This document shows positions 36,097 through 46,439 of a stretch of 64,000 nucleotides of DNA, one piece after another. The stretch is taken from the NCBI GenBank assembly GCA_019925095.2, contig CM034401.1, positions 5,057,838 through 5,121,837 of the forward strand. Direction: 5' to 3'. Origin of the DNA: Dendrolimus kikuchii. Its lineage: Eukaryota; Arthropoda; Insecta; Lepidoptera; Lasiocampidae. How positions within the stretch are numbered: position 1 is the first letter of the stretch; every line of letters starts with the position of its first letter. Under the pieces are notes generated by a model. That model was given only the letters and a program-made list of their open reading frames with translations, was not told where the DNA came from and searched no databases. Position numbers and translations under genes: made by a program.

Positions 36097-36310
36097 GATT
36101 TATATTTATTGGATGGATAGGGGGATGAAGTAGAGGGATCAGATAGGAGGTATGGAATAGAGAGGATTGGACATGGGATTGCAATAGAGGATTGGATAAG
36201 GAAGATTGGATAGGGAGATGGGGGGAAAAGGGGTCATCGGAACTCCACTCATCGCATGAAATATGATTAGGTCAAAGCTAACCGTTTCACTCCGATATAC
36301 TGTTTCTAGA
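36097..36310 (+). repeat. Purine-rich repeat, copy 2
   Basis: Degenerate tandem units around GGATTGGATAGGG, then CACTCATCGCATG and AAAGCTAACCGTTTCACTCC. Lies inside the interrupted TIR element 35554-36792. Confidence 0.58.
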
Positions 36311-36792
36311 TACTAAGGTTTCGTATATCTGTCGACCAAGTAATGAGAAACGCTTGAGAAACATGGTCGAAAATTCTGATGATGACGGTGAATATTTGCC
36401 AAGGCGACTAAGGTGGTTTAAGGAAAGAAATATTTTTCTCGTCACATATTTTAAAACGGTAAATACAATAAATCATAGCTTCAAGCTTACTTCATGCATT
36501 TTCTAAAGGAAATGATATCTTATTTTTCACTTTGACATTTCTATTATATTGAGAAACTAAATTGTCACTCTGACCACGTCGACTGGGAGGAAGTAGTATG
36601 TCATAAATTTTAGCCGTTTTATCAATTCGTTCTTCATTCGTTCATTGAAAATAGAGTAACAATACGGAGTATTATTTATTCCTAGAATTGCATACAAAAA
36701 TGCAATCGACGTTACCCAAGAGTAAATACAAAGAGTAAAATGATTCCAGTGAAACGTATAGTGGTGGAACTTTGTGTTTGGTCGAATCAGCC

Positions 36793-37478
36793 TTAAGTGT
36801 ATGTCGTATTCGTATATTATTATCTTAGTCTAAATTGTCTTGAAATTCAGCGACGTTATCGAGCAAAGTATGCAAGTACATTCGTAAAGAGCGACCATAA
36901 CAACTCTGGCTTGCGATAGCCTCGTGGCCAGATCTAACAGTAATCCTTTGAAGTATTAAACTCCCAGTTTAATATAACTTGAACAATGCCGACCCGTTGC
37001 TCGGCGGTAACAATAGAGAAGTTTTGCTTCTAAGATTCCCTTTTATATCTGCTATGCTACTAACCCTTTGTAATGCCTCGTGACACGACAGAACATGGCA
37101 GCTAACATCAGAACCCTTGTTATAATGACACACATTACTAATTTCGGTGGAACACTGAGGTTTGTTCAACGAATATTAAATTATGACGCACTACTAAGAG
37201 GTGAGAGACGCCCGTGTGTTACGGTTTCACATTGTCTTATATTATAAAGCTAAATCTCATTTGAATAAGGGTATAGACGGAGCCTATGTGAACAAAATGG
37301 TTAAATGAAGTGTAGCATGTTTTATAAAATTTTGTGCGTAAACTTATTGATTTGGAATTCTATTAAATTAAACTTGGTTTTGAATTCTATTTATATATTT
37401 AGTGATTTCACAGCTTTTATTTGTATTTTAGATTTTATAATGAAATATAAGTTTTTTTTTGTCAGAGCAAGTGACGTG
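36793..37478. other. Unassigned AT-rich flank of the gypsy element
   Basis: No repeat copy or exon recognised, apart from CAGCGACGTTATCGAGCAAAGTATG at 36848, which resembles 35462 and 124. The 66-aa antisense frame looks like chance. Confidence 0.3.
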
Positions 37479-37714
37479 TGTGGCGAAACAAACCTTTTCG
37501 CCTACTGCCTGGCAGGCAAGATTAAAGGTTTTATAATTGACAACTGTGATGTCACATTAGACACAAGGAAAATTAGTCACGAAAATGTACAGTATTTAAT
37601 CTCTTTAAATCCGAATATATATTTTATATTAATACGTTCGGCTATGTAAATATCATATACAAAATTATATACTTTGAAAATGAACGGGTTATTTATTATT
37701 GCAACGACCCGTCA
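37479..37714 (+). repeat. 5' LTR of the gypsy element
   Basis: Begins TGTGGCGAAAC and ends CCCGTCA, the usual TG...CA form; the end could be 4 bases later, against the primer site. The first 211 bases align without gaps to 42291-42501 with 8 mismatches by eye (about 96% identity). It should hold the element's promoter; I see no clear TATA box. Confidence 0.88.
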
Positions 37715-37718
37715 TTAA

Positions 37719-37730
37719 TGGTGACCCCGA
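37719..37730 (+). other. Primer-binding site (tRNA-Trp type)
   Basis: TGGTGACCCCGA lies 4 bases after the 5' LTR. Its complement is the 3' end of animal tRNA-Trp, the primer reported for CsRn1-clade elements, from which minus-strand DNA synthesis starts. Confidence 0.85.
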
Positions 37731-38217
37731 GAATTTGAGCACAAAATTTTCAATACATAAAATTTGAAATTGTACATCCGTCGTGGCCCAACACTATTAC
37801 CATTTGGGACGGAGTTTGGAAGGCGAATAATCTTCATGCGAGGATATTTGGGACGGTCTCAGCAGTGTACCCTCAGCCTCGACTCCATCTTCAGGCGTGG
37901 CCATCTGAATTGGAATCGCTCCAGCATAATATTCACAGCCCGCAGCGGATAATTTCGACGGTGATTCCAGCGATCTTTCGTTTATTTAAAAATAAGGGGT
38001 ATCGCATACGGACGACTATAAGGTGCATCGTATACCAAATTGGATTTTTCTTAAATTTTACCTATGTTCATTCGTTGATATTGTTATGTAAATAGTTAAC
38101 CTTGTACATATTTATTTCTCAATTTGAGGTAGGTAAATTGTACTTTTAATTTTTAATTTCATCCTGTTTCTGTTAATTTTAATTTTATAATTTGCTTTGT
38201 TATATTTATCTTCCACT
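37731..38217 (+). other. Retrotransposon untranslated leader
   Basis: About 490 bases between the primer site and the preferred gag start. No conserved frame. It is where packaging signals would be expected; none can be identified by eye. One upstream frame (37865-38095) looks like chance. Confidence 0.6.
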
Positions 38218-39078
38218 ATGTCTCACGAGGAATTTCTTCAGCAACAGGTGAAGGACTTACAAATTAAATTGGATCTATTAATGACACAGGTTCCACAGTC
38301 CTTTCCCGCTTCAGTTCACGGCGTTTCTGTCAAGCTTTCAGCGTTTTGGCATGATAAACCAACAATCTGGTTCGCACAAGCTGAGGCTCAATTTAGCATT
38401 GCTGGCATTACGCAGGATGCCACCAAGTATGGCCACGTTTTGTCCATGCTTGATTCACAGACAGCCGATGTAGTCGAGGACATTATAGCTCACCCACCTC
38501 TTGAAAATAAATATGAGCATCTTAAAACAGAATTAATTGCACGGTTTTCAGCGTCTAAGGAACAACGCGTTCGGAACTTGCTGAGTGAGATACAGCTTGG
38601 GGACCGCAAGCCTTCCGTTTTCTTACGTCACTTGCGTTCGATGGCTGGCACTTCCCTGTCTGACGATGGTATTATAAGGGAGCTGTGGATGCGTCGACTG
38701 CCTGGCGAGGTACAACGTATTTTAATAGCTCAGCGTGATTTGCCGCTGGAAAAGGTAGCTGAAATAGCTGATGCCATCGTTGAAGCACCTTCTCCTTCGT
38801 GTTCTTCATCCTCATTGGTGCACGCCGTTTCCTCATCTTCGTCAGAACTCGATGATTTAAAGAGACAGATAGAGGCGTTAACCCAACGATTTGACACTTT
38901 TACTGGCCACTCGCCGGCTAATTCACGTTCTCGCTCTAAAAACAGATCGCGCTCCTCCTCTCCATCCAGCAACCGCATATGCTGGTATCATAAAAAATTT
39001 GCAGATAAAGCCAGTAAATGCATGCCTCCTTGCAATTGGAAACCGGTTCAAAATTTAAACGCGATTCACAATCAGTAG
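38197..39078 (+). CDS. gag: Gag capsid/nucleocapsid polyprotein of the gypsy element
   Basis: Structural polyprotein that forms the virus-like particle and binds the element's RNA in the cytoplasm. The frame has 293 codons from the first ATG; the Met at 38218 (residue 8, MSHEEF) is the likelier start because the sequence before it is hydrophobic and non-conserved. Residues 40-200 form the capsid region, with motifs typical of CsRn1 Gag (WFAQAEAQF near residue 65, [17 protein letters not shown]). A Ser/Arg-rich linker precedes a knuckle at C262-x2-H265-x9-C275-x3-C279, i.e. CHCC instead of the retroviral CCHC. The stop (39076-39078) lies inside the frameshift pseudoknot. No internal stop. Pol overlaps in the -1 frame. 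Confidence 0.93.
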   Translation: MLYLSSTMSHEEFLQQQVKDLQIKLDLLMTQVPQSFPASVHGVSVKLSAFWHDKPTIWFAQAEAQFSIAGITQDATKYGHVLSMLDSQTADVVEDIIAHPPLENKYEHLKTELIARFSASKEQRVRNLLSEIQLGDRKPSVFLRHLRSMAGTSLSDDGIIRELWMRRLPGEVQRILIAQRDLPLEKVAEIADAIVEAPSPSCSSSSLVHAVSSSSSELDDLKRQIEALTQRFDTFTGHSPANSRSRSKNRSRSSSPSSNRICWYHKKFADKASKCMPPCNWKPVQNLNAIHNQ

Positions 39079-42000
39079 TGACGGCGACTGATTGTGCTGC
39101 ACCTGGCCGTCGTTTATTTGTGACTGACTTGTCTGGGACCAACAGTCGATTTCTGATTGACACTGGTTCCGACATTAGTTGTTACCCGCGTACTCTACTC
39201 AAAGGAAGACACATAGCTTCTTCCAATTTTGATGTTTCCGCGGCTAACGGAAGTCCCATAAAAACATACGGCTCTATATCTCTTTGTTTAAATTTAGGGT
39301 TACGCCGGGATTTCAGGTGGAATTTCGTGGTAGCCGACGTAAACACGCCAATAATCGGCTCTGACTTTTTGGCATATTTTAATTTACTGCCAGATTGCCG
39401 CAACCAGCGTCTGTTAGATGGCACCACACGTTTGTCTGTCACCGCTATCGTCGCGGACACTTCTCAAACAAGTATTAAAACTATAATAAGCGGCAATTCC
39501 ACCTATTTAGATCTCCTGAAAGAATTCCCGGATATTACACGACCCCCTGGTGTTAATAGGGTTGTCAAACACACAACCGTACACCACATCCTCACCACAG
39601 ATGGTCCACCTCTTGCGTGCCGCCCTCGCCGCCTCGCTGCGCAAAAACTTCAGGTTGCGAAGAGGGAATTCGAGGACATGCTGGCCTGCGGTACAGCACG
39701 ACCGTCCAAAAGCCCTTGGTCCTCGCCTTTGCACCTGGCAAAGAAGGGTGAGAATGGTTGGAGGCCCTGTGGGGATTATCGTGCTTTAAACGCCCGCACC
39801 ATCCCAGACTCTTATCCTGTCCGTCACATAGGTGACTTTGGCCAAGACTTGGCTGGTTCTACCATCTTTTCGGTGTTAGACCTGGTCAAGGCATACCAGC
39901 AAATCCCCGTTCATCCGGATGACATCTGCAAAACGGCCATCACCACTCCATTCGGGTTATTTGAGTTCCCGTATATGACATTTGGACTTCGAAATGCTGG
40001 GCAGACCTTCCAAAGGTTTATAGACGAGGTTGTGCGTGGTTTAAATTTTTGTTTCCCATACGTTGATGACATTTTGGTGTTCTCCCGTAATCCCCAGGAT
40101 CACGCTGAACACCTTCGCGTTCTCTTCAAACGCCTGTCTGATTATGGGGTAGTTATCAATTCATCTAAATGTGTTTTTGGCGCTGATGAAGTTAAATTTC
40201 TTGGGCATTGGATTTCTAAAGATGGCATTCGACCACCAGCTGAAAGGATTCAAGCTTTGCGGGAGTTTCCCCTACCGAAGACGGTTGAGGGCTTGCGCAG
40301 GTTCCTCGGCATGCTAAATTTTTACCGCCGTTTTATCCCGAAGGCTGCTGAGCTACAAGCCCCTTTGATCAACATGCTGGCTGATTCTCAGTTAAAGGGT
40401 CCCAAACCAGTTCCTTGGACTACTGACACTATTCAGGCTTTCCAGAACTGCAAAGACCATCTTGTCAATATCACTCTTTTAGCCCATCCAGATCCCACTG
40501 CAAAATTAGGCTTATTCACAGACGCATCTTGTAGCCATGTCGGTGCTTGTCTCCAACAACGTGTTGGAGATGTCTGGCAGCCTCTTGCTTTCTTTAGCAA
40601 GAAGCTTACCCCTCGCCAGACAACGTGGCCTGCGTATTACCGTGAGCTTCTTGCGGTGTACGAGGCTGTTCAGCATTTTCGACATGTTTTGGAGGCACAG
40701 CATGTGACGATCTACACTGATCATAAGCCCTTAATATATGCATTCCTTCAGAGGCGCGAAAAATTACCTCCTCCACAGCTAAACCAACTTTCATTCATCT
40801 CTCAATTTACCACTGACATTTTACATATTAAAGGTCAGGATAATGTGGTTGCGGATGCAATGTCTCGCGTTGAAGCTATAACATTGGAGGAGGAATATGA
40901 CACTTTAGCCAAGTCACAGGAGTCTGATGAAGAGTTAGCCAAGTTGTTGACTGAAGGTTCCAGTCTCAAGTTAGCTAAGGTTAGCATTCCTGGTACAAAG
41001 TTCGCAATAATATGCGACACCTCAAGAGGTAAGGCTCGTCCTTTTATCCCTCGTGACTTGCGCCGTGCTATTTTCAATAGGCTTCACAATTTAAGCCATC
41101 CGGGCATACGAGCGACCACAAAACTGGTTACTGACCGCTATGTTTGGCCGTCGATAAACAAGAACTGTCGAGAGTGGACGCGTTCTTGCCTCGATTGCCA
41201 ACGCTGCAAGGTTACCCGGCATATTTCCACTCCGGTTGGTACTTTTACCACACCTACTCAGCGTTTCCGCCATGTCCATGTGGACATAGTTGGCCCTCTT
41301 CCACATAGCAAGGGCTTTCAATACTGCCTTACTGCTGTCGATAGGTTCACCAGGTGGCCTGAAGCCTGGCCTATGGTTGGAATCACAGCTGAGGAAGTGG
41401 CCGAGACCTTCTTCAGGGAGTGGATAGCTCGCTATGGCGTGCCTCAAATTATTACCACTGATCAAGGCCGCCAGTTCGAATCTGCTCTTTTTCGAGCTTT
41501 ACTGCAATTATGCTCTATCAAGCGCGTTCGTACCACGAGTTATCACCCGTGTGCGAATGGCCTTGTTGAGCGCATGCATCGGCAACTTAAAGCCGCAATT
41601 ATGTGCCGCCAAGAGTCCTGGGTTTTATCATTACCCATAGTGCTCCTCGGCATGCGTTCTGCGCTAAAGGAGGACCTACAAGCTTCTTCCACCGAGTTAG
41701 TGTACGGGGAACCCCTGTGCCTACCCGGAGAATTTCTTGCTCCTTCGCAAACTCCAAACTCAACTGTGGACGCTTCCGTCTTCGTATCCCAGCTTCGCCG
41801 CCACATGGCACAGCTGAAGCCTGTTCCTGGCTCACGTCATGGGCAGAAGTCCACTTTCATTTTCAAGGACATAAACAATGCTTCTCATGTTTGGTTGCGC
41901 GACGACACAGTTCGCCATAGTCTCCAGCCTCCGTATAAAGGTCCATACAGGGTTCTTAGCCGGAAGGACAAAACTTTAACAATCGCCATCGGAGACAGGA

Positions 42001-42191
42001 ATGCGGTTGTCAGCATGGACCGTGTCAAACCCGCGTACCAAGTGGTTGACGACTCTCCATTTTCGGTCACAGTCGCATCTCCATCTCCACCTTCACCTCC
42101 CACCCAACAACAGAACACCACAGACAACGAGAAACCCTACACAACTCGGTCTGGTAGAACAGTCACCTTCAAGTTACCATTTGGTTCGTAG
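39018..42191 (+). CDS. pol: Pol polyprotein: protease, reverse transcriptase, RNase H, integrase
   Basis: Copies the element RNA into DNA and inserts it in the genome. The open frame is 1057 codons, but its first ATG is probably not used; translation should enter by -1 frameshifting near codon 12. Residues below count from that ATG. Protease: DTG at 48-50. Reverse transcriptase: D288 in LDL and YVDD at 348-351. RNase H: D502, E543, D568, D613. Integrase: zinc finger H690, H694, C724, C727; catalytic D756, D815, E851, spacing D-58-D-35-E. A GPF/Y-like segment (GPYRVL) is near 975, with a proline/serine-rich tail. Length is normal for the family, and no stop, frameshift or lost catalytic residue is seen. 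Several short antisense frames here are shadows. Confidence 0.95.
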   Translation: MHASLQLETGSKFKRDSQSVVTATDCAAPGRRLFVTDLSGTNSRFLIDTGSDISCYPRTLLKGRHIASSNFDVSAANGSPIKTYGSISLCLNLGLRRDFRWNFVVADVNTPIIGSDFLAYFNLLPDCRNQRLLDGTTRLSVTAIVADTSQTSIKTIISGNSTYLDLLKEFPDITRPPGVNRVVKHTTVHHILTTDGPPLACRPRRLAAQKLQVAKREFEDMLACGTARPSKSPWSSPLHLAKKGENGWRPCGDYRALNARTIPDSYPVRHIGDFGQDLAGSTIFSVLDLVKAYQQIPVHPDDICKTAITTPFGLFEFPYMTFGLRNAGQTFQRFIDEVVRGLNFCFPYVDDILVFSRNPQDHAEHLRVLFKRLSDYGVVINSSKCVFGADEVKFLGHWISKDGIRPPAERIQALREFPLPKTVEGLRRFLGMLNFYRRFIPKAAELQAPLINMLADSQLKGPKPVPWTTDTIQAFQNCKDHLVNITLLAHPDPTAKLGLFTDASCSHVGACLQQRVGDVWQPLAFFSKKLTPRQTTWPAYYRELLAVYEAVQHFRHVLEAQHVTIYTDHKPLIYAFLQRREKLPPPQLNQLSFISQFTTDILHIKGQDNVVADAMSRVEAITLEEEYDTLAKSQESDEELAKLLTEGSSLKLAKVSIPGTKFAIICDTSRGKARPFIPRDLRRAIFNRLHNLSHPGIRATTKLVTDRYVWPSINKNCREWTRSCLDCQRCKVTRHISTPVGTFTTPTQRFRHVHVDIVGPLPHSKGFQYCLTAVDRFTRWPEAWPMVGITAEEVAETFFREWIARYGVPQIITTDQGRQFESALFRALLQLCSIKRVRTTSYHPCANGLVERMHRQLKAAIMCRQESWVLSLPIVLLGMRSALKEDLQASSTELVYGEPLCLPGEFLAPSQTPNSTVDASVFVSQLRRHMAQLKPVPGSRHGQKSTFIFKDINNASHVWLRDDTVRHSLQPPYKGPYRVLSRKDKTLTIAIGDRNAVVSMDRVKPAYQVVDDSPFSVTVASPSPPSPPTQQQNTTDNEKPYTTRSGRTVTFKLPFGS
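39051..39111 (+). promoter_or_regulatory. -1 ribosomal frameshift signal (slippery site plus H-type pseudoknot)
   Basis: A AAT TTA at 39051-39057 is in register with gag codons and fits the X XXY YYZ rule; slipping back one base enters the pol frame. After a 9-base spacer, 39067-39076 pairs perfectly with 39087-39096 (10 bp). Bases 39080-39085 (GACGGC) in that loop pair with 39106-39111 (GCCGTC), giving a second 6-bp stem that can extend by G-U pairs. Connecting loops are 3, 1 and 9 bases. This geometry matches known retroviral frameshift pseudoknots and would set the Gag to Gag-Pol ratio. The structure is predicted, not measured. Confidence 0.88.
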
Positions 42192-42290
42192 GCCCTTCAT
42201 CTGTTGCTGTGCTTGTTAGTTATTAAGTTTTTTACTATTGTAATAATTAGTATTTTTTAAGTTCTTCTTTTTGTCTCCGTGGGGTGGTGG
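42192..42290 (+). other. 3' untranslated region and polypurine tract
   Basis: After the pol stop come about 85 AT-rich bases and then GTGGGGTGGTGG (42279-42290) directly before the 3' LTR. This is where the plus-strand primer of LTR elements lies. Confidence 0.65.
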
Positions 42291-42501
42291 TGTGGCGAAA
42301 CAAACCTGTTCGCCTACGGCCTGGCAGGCAAGATTAAATGTTTTATAATTGACAACTGTGATGTCACATTAGACACAAGGAAAATTAGTCACGAAAATGT
42401 ACAGAATTTAATCTCTTTAAATCCGAATATATATTTTATATTGATACGTTCGGCAATGTAAATATCATAAACAAAATTACATACTTTGAAAATGAACGGG
42501 T
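42291..42501 (+). repeat. 3' LTR, truncated by 25 bases
   Basis: Aligns gap-free to the first 211 bases of the 5' LTR and then stops at GAACGGGT. The 5' LTR continues 25 bases to CCCGTCA; here a different dispersed repeat begins instead. GGGT at the break recurs just downstream (CTGGGTGTCT), which would suit a microhomology-driven rearrangement. Confidence 0.88.
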
Positions 42502-42640
42502 GTACTGGGTGTCTGGGATCGGCCCCAGAGTAGTCCGTTGTATATTACCCATAACACAAGCGTAACTTGCTTAATTTGGGGATATACAATGTGTGTTTGT
42601 CTGACGATTATTATTATTATTAATATATGTAACAAGTCAC
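42502..42640 (+). repeat. Dispersed repeat abutting the truncated LTR
   Basis: The segment with GGTGTCTGGGATCGG and ATTACCCATAACACAAG recurs in reverse at about 33712-33785. It ends in an (ATT)n stretch, like a retroposon tail. No coding capacity. Confidence 0.6.
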
Positions 42641-42849
42641 TGGTTATTTCAGTCTTCGCACATATAATTATTATTCAAAACTTCGAATTTAACAGACCAT
42701 AATTTGCTGGTGTATGCGTGTCCATAGAATGAAATGAATTTCACTTGCCCAATATTTGGTATTAATTAGATACTTATATGTCACAAATCATACTGTTCAA
42801 TAGCGACTCACAATGTTAATCGAGTCGAATTCACCGAGTTTAATCTATA

Positions 42850-43040
42850 CTTTAATATTATAAAGGGGTAAAGTTTGTGAGTTTATGACGTTGTACGGGG
42901 TAATCTCTGGATCTACTAAACCGATTTTAAAAGTTCTTTTACTGTTAGAAAGCTACGTTAACAGGGAGTGTCATAGGCTATATAACATGACGCTATATAC
43001 CACGGGAGCAAGTTCACGCGGGTAAAACAGCGCCGGGCCG
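42850..43040 (+). repeat. Helitron-like dispersed fragment
   Basis: TTGTACGGGGTAATCTCTGG, GGCTATATAACATGACGCTA and CGCGGGTAAAACAGC fit a family common in Lepidoptera whose ends read ...GCTAGT. Confidence 0.45.
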
Positions 43041-43169
43041 CTAATAAATTGTAAAATAATGACGCTTTCGACCAGTCATGTTTTTTAGGTTTCCTACAAT
43101 AATATAATTGACGCAGTGGTGGATTTACCAAATATGATAAAAATCAAGGGAGATAATTCGAACCAGGAG

Positions 43170-43680
43170 ATTTCCAAAATGCAATTTTTAGGATATTTTT
43201 GTCTGTGTTTCTGTCTGTCTATCAGAGCATCACGTGAAAACTGCTGAACGGATTTAAATGAAACTTGACCAAAAATGTTATTTATAATACGTAAATCTCA
43301 TTAAAAATTATCTTTCATATTTCAAAAATATTTTTTTTAGTTTACCATCCATAGGTATAATAAAAATGTCAGTTTAGTTCATGGTCTTTTAGCTTATAAC
43401 TGGGATAATGTTATAGTAATTACCCGTTTCACACAGATGTAGCGAAGAGTTTAATGCGTTATTTGTGATGTGATATTGTTATTAATTGTTAGTGACGTTA
43501 AATATTGGCAGTTAACTTGCGTGTACAATACGTATATACAATATAGTAGCTATAATATTTAAGTGATTTTCACCATCAGTTCGATAAATTTTCATTGAAT
43601 TAAGTTTTTATGCAATTAACCTAGAGGCACTACTTAAGGTTTTTACGCGGTGTAGCCGCGGGGAAAACGCTAGTTAAAGA
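43170..43680 (+). repeat. Helitron-like dispersed element
   Basis: TGTCTGTCTATCAGAGCATC and ACTGCTGAACGGATTTAAAT at the left (also 1556-1690); right end GTAGCCGCGGGGAAAACGCTAGTT. Ends with CTAG before T, as Helitrons do. Confidence 0.52.
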
Positions 43681-44035
43681 TAAAATCCAAAATTCCTTTG
43701 ATTTCACAAAGATATACATGTCAAAAGGAAATATTGTATCTTGAGAACGATATTACTTCCACGAAATAGTTATCATCCGAATCTTGCCAGCGGGATCCCA
43801 TTATATTGGAATCCAGAAACTTCCACATGAATATCGTTATATTAAATTTCTGCGGCGAATAACAATTGATCCGACATCTGCTCGAGATGCCTCATTTTCA
43901 CTCAATTGCGAAGGTTTCGATGAAAATAGGTCCCGCAAAATTTCACTTTGATATTTTCGTAGACGAACGAAATCTTTTGCGGCTATTCATTCATTTCACA
44001 TCGAACTTTTATAACGTCACTTGCTGTTGTTCGGC
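43681..44035. other. Repeat-free stretch
   Basis: No copy in the window; the 97-aa frame over its right part has no recognisable motif and runs into LINE sequence. Confidence 0.28.
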
Positions 44036-44039
44036 AATA

Positions 44040-44530
44040 CTGGGCTACCCCGGTGGCAGAGTGACCGATCCACTTCATCAATCAGGGGGGGTAGTCCGCT
44101 GCTGTCCCGTAGCAGCGGACCACTGTGACAATAATTACGGGAGGAGGAGATGCGCGTAGCGGCGCTTTCGACCGCCGATCCACCTCCTGCGGATGGGGTC
44201 CGCGTACCCGTCCTCCTCCCTAACTCTTTCTGCAGCCTCCTTCGGCGCCATGATGGATTCGCAAAAAGAGAAAACCGTAATCCAGGATTGCTGGCCTTGG
44301 AGCATCGCCTCGACCATGTTACGAAGCGAGCTCACAGGACCAACGACGTTTTCTAAGAGATCCCTCTGGGTCCCCCAGGCGGCGCACTCCACGAGCGTGC
44401 GAAACGCCGTGTCTTGGAATGCGCAGCACTCGTGACATTGCGGGAAGGCTCCCGCCCCGGGATTTGATGCAGATACTTACCAAAGCAGCCGTGCTTGGTA
44501 AGTATCTGCACCATACTAAACGTCAGGGTC
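44040..44530 (-). pseudogene. R1-like LINE, C-terminal end
   Basis: On minus: C-H-x-C knuckle region, then VECAAWGTQRDLLENVVGP and KEAAERVREEDGYADPIRRR, a C-terminal signature of R1-group elements. GC-rich, 5'-truncated near 44530. It contains a striking palindrome (44468-44510). Confidence 0.72.
44468..44510. repeat. Near-perfect hairpin in the R1-like LINE
   Basis: TGCAGATACTTACCAA (44468-44483) is exactly inverted as TTGGTAAGTATCTGCA (44495-44510). Inner AGCA/TGCT also pairs with a one-base bulge, leaving loop GCCG. Confidence 0.87.
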
Positions 44531-45618
44531 CCGTCGTTTCCACGAGACCCGGACCCTTACGTGCTGTAATCAAGATAATGATTCCACCATGGCTCTACCA
44601 CGTTTTATGTATTAAATACTTGGCTGATTCGATCTACAAAATTTTATTAAATAATAAAACGTCAAAACCAGCAACGCACTGCAATTTAATCTTCAAAATT
44701 AATATCGTATACAAAACAAAAACTTGTAAATTGAAATTTTCTTTTAGCTTAATTAATTAACAAAACCTCTTATTTATATTTCGCAAGTTTTGTAATTACG
44801 TACTTTGATATTCTTTTCTGTTTTCGATTAAGCTAAATATCTCATATTTTTCTTTTTAATCCTCTTATCTATATATATTAAATTATAAAGAGATTTGTAT
44901 TTTTTATGTTTGTAACGAATAATTTCAAAAATCTTTCATCATAAGAATGCTACATTATCTTTGAGTAAAATAGGCTATATTTAATCTAAATAATCGGGTT
45001 TTAATTTTTTTTCCAGGCAAGACAACGTCTACCGGGACCGATAGTTATAAATAAACTTACTGGAAGAAATATGTTCACCCTTTCTTTACATTTTCGTGGA
45101 AGTTGTTTTGTTTCTTTGTGTCTCAAAAAGATTATATACTACGGATGAACGAATTATCTCAAAGTATATAATAAGTTTCCTAGCGTTCTTTTTCGTCACC
45201 AAATTAAACATATTTTCTAAATTATTTATTTTTTATTATTTTAATAAAGCTTTAATTGGGGCACCTTGCGCCATCTAGATCACAGCTAAAAATTAAAGAG
45301 CGAACGGTTTCAGTTCTTGGTAGCAATGAATTAAAAAAACGCTAAAAAAGGACATTTATTCAATATATACATTCTATTTTAATTTTTTTTAAATAAATAA
45401 TCTATATAAGTACTATCTGTCTCTAAATAAATATGCCTAATATATTAAATATTTACTTATTTATCTATTGTAATATATAAAATGCTTGTCACATAATGTT
45501 AACAAATATATTTATTAAGATTATTTTGTATATACGTATATATATTACCATTATATTTTTTATATATGTATTAGATTTATAAATTAGTGTATGTATATTT
45601 AAATTTTACAGTCCTATC
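44531..45618. other. AT-rich stretch with no recognised feature
   Basis: Short frames only; nothing repeated elsewhere in the window. Confidence 0.35.
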
Positions 45619-45790
45619 TTTTTTCTGCTTCACCTACATCGCCAGATTAATTAAGAATTTCTTTTAAGTCAGGTTGCCTGGAAAAGATCGCTTTTAGCGA
45701 TAAGGCCGCCTGTTGTTTTGCCAAGAAGTATTTATACATTTTGTTTTTGTTTATTTTGGTGAGCAATAAAGTGTTATCTATCTATCTATA
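45619..45790 (+). repeat. LINE 3' tail V3
   Basis: CTACATCGCCAGATTAATTA, GATCGCTTTTAGCGATAAGG, CAATAAAGTG and (TATC)n tail; best-preserved copy of this tail here. Confidence 0.68.
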
Positions 45791-45819
45791 TTTTTTTTTA
45801 TTAAAATTATATATAATCG

Positions 45820-45935
45820 AATACAATGCAAGAAAACTTAATTTATATGTATTGTATTCTACTCATAGTCTCTCAAGACTATAAGTAGAATACTGAGCCT
45901 AGATCACCGTCTTTAATGGGTAAGGTGCCCAGAAT
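45820..45935 (+). repeat. Dispersed repeat V, copy 2
   Basis: Close match to 15290-15420; includes the palindromic pair ATTCTACTCATAG / CTATAAGTAGAAT. Confidence 0.62.
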
Positions 45936-46129
45936 ACATTTTAATAATTTAATATTACTATATTTAATTTAATATTTTTGTGGATATGTATTTGTGTGTT
46001 ATATTAAGTATATATATCCATTTATTACATAACACATCAGTATATATTACATTTATATATTTAATACTAAAATGTAATTAATCGTACTATGAATTATGTA
46101 TACCGCCATCGCCATTATAATCTAAATTC

Positions 46130-46265
46130 ATTCCTGGGGCTGTCTGGAAGAGATCGCTTTTTAGCGACCGCCGCAAAGACCGCACTTTGTGTATAAATAA
46201 AATAATATAGTTTTAGTCTGTAAATTCATTTTTGTATTGATGTACAATAGAGAGTATATATTGTA
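46130..46265 (+). repeat. LINE 3' tail V3, diverged
   Basis: GGCTGTCTGGAAGAGATCGC and TGTACAATAGAGAGT, with the hairpin block altered. Confidence 0.6.
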
Positions 46266-46439
46266 AAATTAACTCAGTCCCTGTTTAGCATTATCGGCGT
46301 CTTGGGCCCTGGGTGAGAAAGAACTTTACGACAGTCTCTCAAATAACTGTAGCTTGTATATAAAAGATATTGAGGGGGCGCCTTAGGCACTCTTAGGCCG
46401 TCGCCCAAACCTGCCTAACGCTGCTAGAGAATGCACTTC

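Larger units (their letters stand above)
35554..36792. mobile_element. TIR element interrupted by later insertions
   Basis: GGGTCTATTCGACCAACC at left and TTTGGTCGAATCAGCC at right are inverted, with TAA/TTA outside, so PIF/Harbinger-like. The 1.24-kb length includes two SINE-1 pieces and a purine-rich repeat, so the original MITE was much shorter. Confidence 0.58.
37479..42501 (+). mobile_element. Complete Ty3/gypsy LTR retrotransposon, CsRn1 (Kabuki-like) clade
   Basis: A 5.0-kb LTR retrotransposon. Order: 5' LTR, tRNA-Trp primer-binding site, leader, gag, pol in the -1 frame, purine-rich tract, 3' LTR. Protease-RT-RNase H-integrase order places it in Ty3/gypsy. Two features known for the CsRn1 clade point there: an unusual Cys-His-Cys-Cys Gag knuckle and a tRNA-Trp primer site. 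No envelope frame follows pol. Coding DNA is clearly richer in G+C than the AT-rich surroundings. The 3' LTR stops 25 bases early and the flanks share no target duplication, so the 3' end has been altered after or during insertion. Both frames are open throughout, so the copy could still make Gag and Gag-Pol. Clade assignment is from motifs, not a tree. Confidence 0.93.

Noticed and set aside
36205..36235. G-quadruplex in the purine-rich repeat
   Set aside because: Only three separable G-runs; fails the four-run rule.
37305..37649. 114-aa frame upstream of gag
   Set aside because: It runs from flank into the 5' LTR, and its end recurs as the 60-aa frame in the 3' LTR, so it is LTR sequence read in one frame.
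41599..41920. Antisense and shifted frames of 68-124 aa within pol (39.2-42.2 kb)
   Set aside because: Shadows of the GC-richer pol gene; no domains.
42192..42290. Envelope gene after pol
   Set aside because: Only ~100 bases separate pol from the 3' LTR, with no room for env.
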